Origin: Malaya genurostris
Taxonomy: Eukaryota; Arthropoda; Insecta; Diptera; Culicidae
Length of the DNA: 64,000 bases
Direction: 5' to 3'
NCBI RefSeq assembly: GCF_030247185.1
Contig: NC_080572.1
Coordinates: 300,439,656 to 300,503,655, forward strand
Positions 55,691 to 64,000 of the stretch are shown one piece after another (position 1 is the stretch's first letter; every line of letters begins with the position of its first letter). The notes under the pieces were generated by a model. That model was not told the DNA's origin. It ran no database searches and saw only the letters and a list, made by a program, of their open reading frames with translations. The translations under genes and the position numbers were made by a program.

Positions 55691-58600
55691 ATATACCATT
55701 TTTATTCTATTCGATATGATTTTATGAATATCTTTCAATAAACCAGGAAAATGCGCTGATATTGATTCAAAATGCATTCCACATTCGAACGCTAACAAAA
55801 CCATTATCTACGAAGTTCTTTTCTCTCTTGCTCTCTCGTTTACGCTCTTTCTGTACGGGCCGTCGCTACGATACGAAAAACTCGGTAAAAAATATCGTTG
55901 CCAAAGATATTAATTTTATGTCGGGTCCGGTGTACCTATACATGCGCACGCCGGTAGCTCAACCATAGCCGAAGCAGAAAAAAGTTGATGCCGGAGAGCT
56001 CGGATCGGTCGGATCGGCCAAATGCGGAGAGCCCTTTACTGTTCACTATACGAGAGCAGTTGTCAATTTAAAAAATCAAAACTAGCCGCGTAACCTTTTC
56101 CTGTCATAATATGAAACGCTTATAACTCAGTCATTTGTTGATGGATTTACATAATGAAACTGTTAAACGAGACGTAAATGTTTGACTTAAACATGTGTTG
56201 CAACGTCGTTTTCATATTTCAATAGTACATCAATGAAAAATCAGTTTGAATCGACCTATGTTTTTTTTTTACTATCCAATCAAAGTTTGGCTCTAAAACG
56301 GCCGACGGTTTCGATTGTTGCTTCACACCTTGCATTTCATTCAGTAGTAGTTCGGCTCGTGTTTTGCATGAAAAAATACCGCACCGATCTGCACAGTATG
56401 AACCTTTGCTCAAAACGGAAAATATAGGCTCTGTAACATTTCTCCGCTCAGTCAACGCCTGTCTTCGTGCAGAGCGGATGGGCGAAAAATTTGGTTTGCC
56501 ATCCGTTCGATGAATAATCAACTGTTCGTTTTGAAGTGTGGCAGTGATGTCAGATCTGCGAAAATCTCTGTATTCGAAGATTTCCTACCGAGGCCGTATA
56601 AAAAAACGGAAATTGGAATTTTTTTAAAGAAACTTTTTGCGTGATGGGAAAATGTCAATCTACGGAAAGGACACGAAAACTATCGGGCATCGCTGATCAG
56701 TATCAGTAACCGACTTACACTCGATGCGGTTCGATAATGCCGTAGGAAAGATTGCTCGTGCATTTTTAATGTCATCGTGAGCAGTCGTGTCTCGTACACA
56801 ACCCTGATTTTTTTTCTAAGAGCGCATTCTTAGTCAACGACGATGATTACACTTGACGTAAATCCCGTAAATATCCTTTTCGTATTTGAATTGTCATATT
56901 TTAACTATTGATTCGATTACCAAAATTGTTCCTCTTGGATCACAGACAGCCTAATCAAGGCTAAAATGCGTTGACTACCATTCTGTTACAGTAGACTACT
57001 TCAAGCCAGAAAATTTATTAATAAGAGTAATTGTGTGAATACAAACATTTTTTCCAAATAATTGTTTCTGCTTAACTTGATTAGAAAAACTACTAAATAA
57101 TTTCTATAAGATAACTGAAAATAACTACTGACTTTTACGGTTTTGAAATTCACTCTATACGCAAAAAAAATAATTCCACTAAGCGAGTGACCACAATCGA
57201 GTATATTTTCGAAAATAAGTGATGTTGCTCAATATTTTCGATAACCACAAGTTGGGCAAGGAAGGAATATCAATGAAAATCTCTGTTTAAAATACTCTGA
57301 AGCAACAATCGTTTGATACAAGTTTAATTTTGCGGTGATTGATTTTACACGAAACAGGCGGTACCTAAATGTTCCTTATCTATCGCATGGCACTAAATCT
57401 TGTTCTTTGTTTGTTCTTGAGCTTGAGCATATTTCCGTCATCCATGGCATCGGCATCGAGAACTCAAAGGATTTTAGATCCCATTTTTTCCCGGCCTCAA
57501 TGTCGAGTGAAAAACAACCGAGAGCAAACAAAATTTGTCAACGTTTTCCCGTGTATCCAAATATAGCAGCAGCCGGTTGCTACGAGCAGCACCTCAATGC
57601 GTTAGGGACAATCTTTCATCACATCACCATCGTGTACCGGTGGTGGCGGCAGATGAATGAAACAGATTCTAGTGCAAACGACAGGGTAAAGAAACCGTCC
57701 TCTGACAGACGGTGTCCTGAACGAAGTAAAATGGAAAGCTAAGAGCAAGTTCAGTGAAGACACCATGCCCTTCTGTGGACACCATCCTTATGGTTCGGAA
57801 GACTCCCGGCTGGCAGATAGACAGCGACAACGGTCTGCTCAGAACGGTGTTCTTTGGATGGGTTGAAGATAAAAAAAGAAGAATGATAAACATGACAGTG
57901 TCAATATAGGCTTTAACAGTTCGCTTTCAACGGCTTTCCCAAGCTTCTGGGATGGCACCGAGCTTATGGCAAAGGGAAACGGGTCATTGTAAATCGTTTT
58001 GCTTTTATTACCCAAGGTTGCAAAAGGCTGATGGCTGGTAGAGACGACATTCTTTCGGATGAGAGGATGAAGCACCGATCATTTTTCAGCGTTGGTTATT
58101 GGTTAGTATTTCACATTTTGACCAGTGCGACCGGAAAAAGTTTCCCAAAACAAGCTGACAAAATTGATTCAAATATGTCAGGTACTGATAAAAGGTTCAT
58201 AGTCCGGTCGTTAACTTAGAATCTAGAACAAAAGAGAATTTCGTTTCTTTCACCGCTTTCGAAACCGGCAGCATTCATTAGATTCCACTCGAGCACGAGC
58301 AACGAGCAATCAAAAGTCTAGATCAATTTTATTCGAAGCCGCAGACTCTCGAGGTCCTCGCAGACGAATCCGACAAATTCCCGTACTAACAAGGATTAAA
58401 GAAAATTGTACCGGAATGCCAATATTTACCCCTCATAAGCCTTAGAGTCACTATAATAGTGAGCGCGCCAGCATCCGCTGGATCCGAAAGCACCACCCAC
58501 CACCCAGCTTCGTTCCGCTGCGTTTTATTTTCCGTTCGTTTGGTCCGCATTCTCTCTGATGTTGCTTCGATTTGAATTGTGGCGAATCGATGCGGAAGCA

Positions 58601-59313
58601 TGCCGGCTATTCTATACGACTTGGTGTCGGGTTTTTCCGTATTTGGGTTGCGCCGAATGTTGTATTGAAACATTGAGATCGGGGGCAAACAATGCTATCA
58701 ACCGCGCTCGATTACAGCGCATTTCGTCGTCGTTGTCTAACACCAATTCGTTTATGCGATGGAGCACTCGATTCGTTTTAAGCGACGAGAGCGCTGTTCA
58801 ATATTCGTAGCATTTCATTTTTATTGAAAGCGTTTAGCGGGAAAATTTTGGTTGTTGATTGCTACCACTTCAATACAATCAGCAATTTGTTCTCGATTTC
58901 AATTTTGTTGCCCCTAGGAATAAACACACGATCTTAGAGATATGTGTTTTTATTTTTGTGGTCGGTATTCTATCGATAAGAGCACATCAAATGTGAAAGA
59001 ATTTTAAACCGATTTATGTTCATTTAAAAAAAATACAATGAACGAGATCGGTGCCAATATCTTCACCCTATCTCGAAGAAGCAATTCACAGCCACATTTT
59101 GAAGTACTTGTGTTATAGGAATTTGAATTGAAAATGCCAATCGAAGACTCCGTTCTTTGCACTTGTGTGTAGAAAATAAGATAAATATATAATTGAGTGT
59201 CTATTCTTCCCAGTTCATTTATTTAATGTATAAAAATTAATTAGTTAGAACAGTGACTGGTCTCTGCAGCCCATCACTGGGTGTCCGTAGGAATCATAGC
59301 ACAGGCCATGAAA
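55691..59313. other. Mostly unassigned, possibly single-copy DNA
   Basis: No transposon coding region recognised across about 3.6 kb. GC-richer islands at 55840-56040 and 58460-58800 hold ORFs (56219-56521 minus, 58559-58810 plus) without known domains. One short ORF with a signal-peptide-like start is listed separately. Confidence 0.4.
57369..57566 (+). CDS. Short ORF with signal-peptide-like N-terminus, unknown
   Basis: 65 codons: a hydrophobic stretch ALNLVLCLFLSLSIFPSS at residues ~8-25 is followed by a small-residue region (MASASRTQ) that could be a cleavage site, then a basic tail with two cysteines. It could be a first exon of a secreted peptide, since a GT donor-like site (GAGTGAAAAA) lies near 57508, or a chance ORF. 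A longer ORF (57335-57742) overlaps in another frame. No recognised family, and no promoter seen. Confidence 0.2.
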   Translation: MFLIYRMALNLVLCLFLSLSIFPSSMASASRTQRILDPIFSRPQCRVKNNREQTKFVNVFPCIQI

Positions 59314-59428
59314 TAAGGAGTGTATCGAAAAGTAGTTAGCAACATTGATTATTGAATAAAAAAGCGATTCGATATATTGTGAAAAAATAACATTTCTATG
59401 CATTTCACTGATTATATTGAAGAAAATC

Positions 59429-60240
59429 CTAGTTTCTGTGAAACGCTCGCACTTTGGACTTGACATTCTTCATTAAATTATGCACAGTTACTTTTGTGAC
59501 TTTCCTGGTGGCAGCTGTCCAGTTTTTTTTGAACTCCTGTATGTTTTGGGACACTGTACCTTCCTTCCGAAAGTGCCGCTTGATAATTGCCCAATACCTT
59601 TCAATTGGCCGAAGATCCGGGCAGTTCGGTGGATTGATATCCTTTTTCACGAATTGTACATTATTTTTCGACAACCACTGTACAACGGAGTTGGCGTAGT
59701 GGGCTGAAGCCAAATCCGGCCTGAATAGAGGAGGAGCGTTATGCTTTCTGTACATTCTCTTCTTCAAACATTCTTCCTCGTACACCTTGGCGTTAATTGT
59801 GCCCTTCGTGAAGAAAATCGACGACCGCAAACCACAGGTACAAATTGCTTACCAGACCAACACCTTCTGCCCAAACTTTTCCATTGCCACGTAAAGTGGC
59901 GTAGGTTTCGTCGTCGATCAGGATGCATCTGTCTTTATTCTGTAGAATCCGGTTATACAGTTTTCGCGCTCTTGTTTTGGCCTGAACTTGCTGTACCAAG
60001 GACTTTTTCGGCACCTTCTGTTTCTTGTACGTTTTCAGGGAGTTCCGAACTTTGATCCGTTGAATCATCCCGATGCTGGTGTTGAACTACTTGGCCAAAT
60101 CCCGCATCGACGCCGATGGGTTTTTCCTGATGTACTCAACCACTTTTAAGTCCCGGCCGGGCTGGAAAGGGTCTTACCGAACTTCTCGATAATATTTTTG
60201 TCACTGGTGTGGTGCACTTTCACCCGTTTTGCAATTTCGT
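59429..60240 (-). pseudogene. DD37E-type transposase, copy 1
   Basis: The C-terminal frame 59429-59830 contains FTKGTINAKVYEEECLKKRM, then RPDLASAHYA with the second catalytic Asp and LRPIERYWAIIKR with Glu, 37 residues between them (D-37-E), ending KSKVRAFHRN. The upstream frame 59793-60068 has IDDETYATLRGNGK with the first Asp, followed by a deletion and frameshift. HTH remnants (IRKNPSASMRDLAK) lie near 60130-60100 with a stop. The N-terminus falls at the mariner insertion point. Inactive, but the DD37E catalytic half is well preserved. Confidence 0.9.
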
Positions 60241-60244
60241 TGTA

Positions 60245-61494
60245 ACAGTTCGGCTGAAAAGTTCGTATCGTTTAATAGAAACACACATTTTTTTGCCAAA
60301 ATTCGTTTTTATTATTCAACATAATTGCCATCAGAGGCGATACAGCGATTATAGCGATCTTCCAACTTTTCGATATAATTTTTGTAGTACGATTTGTCCT
60401 TTGCCTCAAAATAGGCCTCAGTTTCAGCGATTACCTCTTCATTGCTTCTAAATTTTTTACCAGCGAGCATTCTCTTGAGGTCTGAGAACAGGAAAAAGTC
60501 ACTGGGGAATACGGTGGATGAGGGAGCAATTCGAAGCCCAATTCGTTCAATTTCAGCATGGTTTTCATCGACTTGTGACACGGTGCATTGTCTTGATGAA
60601 ACAAAATTTTTGAAATTTCGTCCTTCAAACGCTCTAATAACTATATAATAGTCACTGTTGATGGTTTTTCCCTTTTCAAGGTAGTCGATGAAAATTATAC
60701 CATGCGAATCCCAAAATACAGACGCCATAACCTTACCAGCCGATTGTTGAGTCTTTCCACACTTTGGGTTCGGTTCATCGCGTGCAGTCCACTCAGCTGA
60801 CTGTCGGTTGGACTCCGGAGTGAAGTGATGGAGCCATGTTTCGTCCATTGTTATATATTGACGAAAAAAATCGGTTTTATTTCGATATAACAGCTCCAAA
60901 CACTGCTCAGAATCATCAATTCGTTGTTGTTTTTGATCGATTGTGAGCTCACGCGGCACCCATTTTACACAAAGCTTTCTCATATCCAAATATTCGTGAA
61001 TAATATGTCCACCACGTTCCTTTGATATCTTTAGGGTGTCAGCTATCTCGATCAACTTCACTTTACGGTAATTGAAAATCATTTTGTAGATTTTTTTCAC
61101 GTTTTCATCGGTAACAGCCTCTTTTGGACGTCCACTGCGTTCATCGTCTTCGGTGCTCATATGACCAGTACGAAATTTTGCAAACCACTTACGAATTGTT
61201 GCTTCGCCCGGTGCAGAGTCTGGATAACACTCATCAAGCCATTTTTTGGTATCGGCGGCACTTTTTTTCATCAAAAAGTAGTGTTTCGTCAACACACGAA
61301 ATTCCTTTTTTTCCATTTTTTCACAATAACAAAAGTAGCTTCACTCAAAATGCAATATCTCACAAACTAATAATCAGACAGCTGTCAAATGTATACACGT
61401 ATCTTTTGAAGGTTGGTACTAACTGAAAATGGTATGGATTTAATTCTAGTGGCGCCCTCTTATAGAAACGATACGAACTTTTCAGCCGATCTGT
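60245..61494 (-). mobile_element. Mariner (family M1), copy 2, nested in a DD37E-type element
   Basis: Terminal repeats ACAGTTCGGCTGAAAAGTTC and the complement GAACTTTTCAGCCGATCTGT; TA at 60243-60244 and 61495-61496. 1250 bp. It differs from copy 1 (34258-35550) by few substitutions and small deletions, the largest about 20 and 13 bp. Confidence 0.95.
60312..61316 (-). pseudogene. Mariner transposase, copy 2 (open but frame-scrambled middle)
   Basis: A 334-codon open frame starting MEKKEFRVLTKHYFLMKK. The N-terminal HTH region and ITMDETWLHHF (first Asp) are intact. A deletion near 60650 puts about 55 residues out of frame (IRAFEGRNFKNFVSSRQC..), destroying HQDNAP with the second Asp. A 13-bp deletion near 60508 (relative to copy 1) then restores frame at FPSDFFLFSDLKRM. 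The two indels together keep the ORF open but the enzyme should be inactive. The C-terminus, lost by a stop in copy 1, is complete here (IASDGNYVE). Confidence 0.92.
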
Positions 61495-61709
61495 TACGTG
61501 ACACCACTTTCTGAGCACCAAGTGTGCAGAATTTTCTTTCGCGTTTCCGGATCAATAAGAGTAATAACTGTTTGAATGTTGCTAACTACTTATCGATACA
61601 CTCCTTATTTGTGATGGTTTTTTATGCTCCGATCACAGCATGCTGTGCGTTTGGCTGTCAGCTTTCGTATGTTTACTTGTTTGTGCGGTTGAAATTCTGC
61701 GTTCTCAAA

Positions 61710-63577
61710 ATGTCGCGTATTGAGAAGGAAGTGAAAATTTCGGTTCTCGATAGATGGCTAAGAGAGAAGGGTATTGCTATGTTATGCAAAAATTGGCGAA
61801 GCGGTTTGGAATTCATCATGCTAGTGTTAAAACCATCATTAATAAGTTTAGGGAACACTATTCTTTGGATGAGCTACCAGGAAGAGACAGAAAACCCGGT
61901 TCTTCCAACCCGAAACTGGACCAGAAAGTGGTATCTCTAATCATGAAAAACAAATCAATGTCAATACGTGATTTGGCCAAAAAAGCAGGAACGAGTGTCG
62001 GATTGATCCAGCGTACCGAAAGGCGAAATCACCTGAAGACCTACAAGAAGCAGAAAATCTCGAAACAAAGTGTAGAACAGAAGAAGCGAGCAGCAACAAG
62101 GCCCCGGATTCAAAAACCCTTCCAGGTTCACAATACTTTAGTGTCGTCGTTGGGGAGGATGTGAGCGATGCGGACAGGTCGATTCAAGTGGATAAATTCG
62201 GTCGAAAGGTACTGGTATGGCAAGCAATATGTTCCTGTGGTTTGAAGTAGAGATGGTCGGGTCTCGGGTATTTTACCCGAAACCCGACCCGTACCCGTAC
62301 CCGACGGGTTTTTGGTCGGGTACGGGAAAAAATCTTTATTTGCAATCGGGTACGGGTCGGGTACGGGTAAAAAAATTTACTGCTCACTCGGGTACGGGTA
62401 AATTTTTTTCTGATCGATTACCCGAACATTTGTATTTCATATAAACACAGTTCTTTCGAAAAATAAACAATTTGATTCAAGGGGTTTTGACATTCCCGCC
62501 TAGGACCAGACCTGACAACTAACATATTTTTCCAGAAAAAAAACATTTCTTTTCTTCATTTAAAAACAACGATTAATCATAGTTACGTGAGAAGTTATGT
62601 GAATATTTTCCACCCTACTTTTTTATAACATATTTAATAAGACACACTGCTTTAGCTCTAATACCGTTTTCGTTTTTGAACCTAGACGCGGGCGACTCTG
62701 ACTCCGAGTAAAACGAACACGTGGTACGCGCCCTAAACAACAACTCATGAAAAAAAGAAAAAATAAACAAACTTGCATGGATGCGTGGTGCGACCCGAGA
62801 AAATTTTCAGAGCGAAACTACGCGATTGGAGTCCGATCTAGAGCGACCTCAGGTTTGGGCGACTCTGAGTCAGCTTTCGGGCTGCTCTGATCAATAAACG
62901 AAAACGGTATAAGATGTTACGGTCAGACCTTATATTTCACGTAGGTTTTAATGGACTGCCATTTTAAAGCTGTTTAATGCACAATCCAGTAAAACTTATT
63001 TGATTCATATATAAAATGTAGTGCAGTACTCATATCACATTCAGACACCAGAAAACTGTCATTTTAAATATTGGTTGGAGATTTTTAAAATTTTCGTATA
63101 AATCATTAGGATTCTAACCATAAAAACATGAACATTTATTTCAGTCTATACCCGACCATCTCTAGTTTGAAGTCAACCATTTTTTACACTACCGGAACTA
63201 TAAATGCAGAAATCTATCGATCTGAATATCTCCAGAAGAGATTTCTGCCTTTACATGAGAAGCATAGTACACCTTCACTGTTATGGCCAGATTTAGCGCC
63301 GGCTCACTATGCCAAAACCACTCTTAGTTGGCTTGCGGAAAAGGGTATAGATTTCGTTGAGCAAAATATCAATCCACCAAATTGGCCTCAGCTTCGACCC
63401 ATCGAACGTTATTGGGCAATCGTGAAGAGGTTCTTCAAGAAGACTGGTAAGGTAGATGGGAACATGCAGGAGTTCAAATCAAATTGGGGCTCAAACGTTC
63501 AAAAAATGCGATGCACACTTGTCCGGAACTTGATGAAGAGCGTTCGATCAAAAGTTCGAAAATTCGCGAAGGAATAA
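61710..63577 (+). pseudogene. DD37E-type transposase, copy 2, split by a hAT-type MITE
   Basis: Starts MSRIEKEVKISVLDRWLREK at 61710; a frameshift near 61765 moves to the frame with QKLAKRFGIHHASVKTIINK (HTH), DELPGRDRKPG, MSIRDLAKKAGTSVGLIQRT and NHLKTYKKQK. After RPRIQK (62115) a deletion removes the first catalytic Asp region and shifts frame; FGRKVLVWQAICSCG then runs to the MITE. After it, FYTTGTINAEIYRSEYLQKR, LLWPDLAPAHYA and LRPIERYWAIVKR (D-37-E, both residues present) end at KVRKFAKE. The protein is non-functional. Confidence 0.9.
62248..63164. mobile_element. Non-autonomous hAT-type element with 8-bp target duplication
   Basis: GTTTGAAG is duplicated at 62240-62247 and 63165-63172. 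The ends are TAGAGATGGTCGGGT (62248) and the complement ACCCGACCATCTCTA (63164). The left subterminal region (62260-62425) is packed with CGGGTACGGG-type motifs in both orientations. 917 bp and no transposase, so it relies on an autonomous hAT elsewhere. It interrupts the DD37E-type transposase, giving a relative date. Confidence 0.93.
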
Positions 63578-64000
63578 CTTAAATTTCATCCGGTTTTCAT
63601 TATGCTCAAGTTTAACCTCGTACAATAAAGGATCAATTTTTAGTTTGAATAAAATATCGTTTTTTATCATAATTTGAAAGAAAAATTTGTGGATAACTTA
63701 TTTTCGATACACTCCTTATTAGTTAGGATTATCGAATGCCAATCATCGTTAAAACAATTGTTGAATGAAAAAAATATCCACAAACATTTCAGATAAACTT
63801 GGTTGGCAACTTTCGCTAAGTCGCAAAAGTCCTACGCTTTTTTGTGTTTAAATTAATGTTTCATTTTTGCTTCAAGTCATTGTCATCAAAATGTAATAAC
63901 GTGTACTACTCGGTATACGTAATAAACAGGGGACATACTTTTATAATTTATTCAACCGAATATAGAAGCATTTAACATGTGAAGTAAAATCAGGGTACTA

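Larger units (their letters stand above)
59316..61607 (-). mobile_element. Tc1/mariner DD37E-type element (subfamily 2, copy 1), host of mariner copy 2
   Basis: Terminal inverted repeats of about 31 bp begin AGGAGTGTATCGAAAAGTAG (59316) and end with the complement CTACTTATCGATACACTCCT (61607), with one mismatch in the first 31. TA flanks at 59314-59315 and 61608-61609. It is interrupted by a mariner at 60245-61494, leaving about 1.04 kb of its own sequence. Coding on minus. Confidence 0.93.
61610..63716 (+). mobile_element. Tc1/mariner DD37E-type element (subfamily 2, copy 2), 5' end missing
   Basis: The right end AACTTATTTTCGATACACTCCT is at 63716, followed by TA. It is the same terminal family as copy 1 but diverged internally. 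The matching left end is not found; the DNA begins immediately after the TA of copy 1 at 61609, so the left terminus was removed or displaced in connection with that insertion. A hAT-type MITE sits at 62248-63164. Confidence 0.8.

Overview
The window looks like gene-poor, transposon-saturated nuclear DNA from a mosquito, probably a culicine. The base composition is AT-rich, and no convincing intact host gene was found. The repeat catalogue fits Culicidae: Tc1-type transposases with a D-37-E catalytic spacing (a class first described from mosquitoes), several DD34D mariners, I-group and Jockey/CR1-group non-LTR retrotransposons, a tRNA-derived SINE, foldback elements and MITEs. The species call is inference. 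All alignments were made by eye, so identities are approximate.

Layout. 0-1.3 kb: a ~1.06 kb (CAAGAG)n array joined to a retrotransposon 3' end. 1.3-5.3 kb: AT-rich filler holding a palindrome with a tRNA-like centre, a MITE-like repeat and a SINE with a perfect 13-bp target duplication. 5.3-7.3 kb: a 5'-truncated LINE flanked by ~170-bp direct repeats. 7.3-12.3 kb: mostly unassigned, with a candidate coding exon at 10.1-10.6 kb. 12.3-17.5 kb: Jockey-type LINE, Harbinger-like fragment, foldback element, mariner relic and an internally deleted DD37E element. 18-21 kb: a MITE, a DDE relic and unassigned DNA.

21-28.1 kb holds the main coding block. A ~5.5 kb I-group retrotransposon on the minus strand (5' UTR, gag-like ORF1 with three zinc knuckles, endonuclease, reverse transcriptase, RNase H) is inserted into a fragment of its own family. 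28-38 kb: a (TA)n array, four mariner loci, two tRNA-like MITEs and a (TTACTC)n/(TTAC)n block. 38-44.5 kb: a foldback element with a 9-bp target duplication, another DD37E relic, a mariner relic, a (TG)n array and a 0.7 kb inverted repeat. 44.5-49.9 kb: dispersed noncoding repeats and a truncated LINE. 50.2-55.3 kb: a ~4.1 kb long-inverted-repeat element splits a Jockey-type LINE. 55.3-59.3 kb: largely unassigned. 59.3-63.7 kb: a four-element nest (DD37E, mariner, second DD37E, hAT-type MITE).

Virtually every transposase and reverse transcriptase is broken by stops, frameshifts or deletions, so the region reads as a graveyard with recent layers. The best leads for something undescribed are two foldback elements with unrelated terminal repeats but a shared GC-rich core (15.3 and 39.9 kb), the 4.1 kb foldback at 50.4-54.6 kb, the tRNA-like sequences carried inside inverted-repeat elements, and the LINE flanked by unusually long direct repeats.
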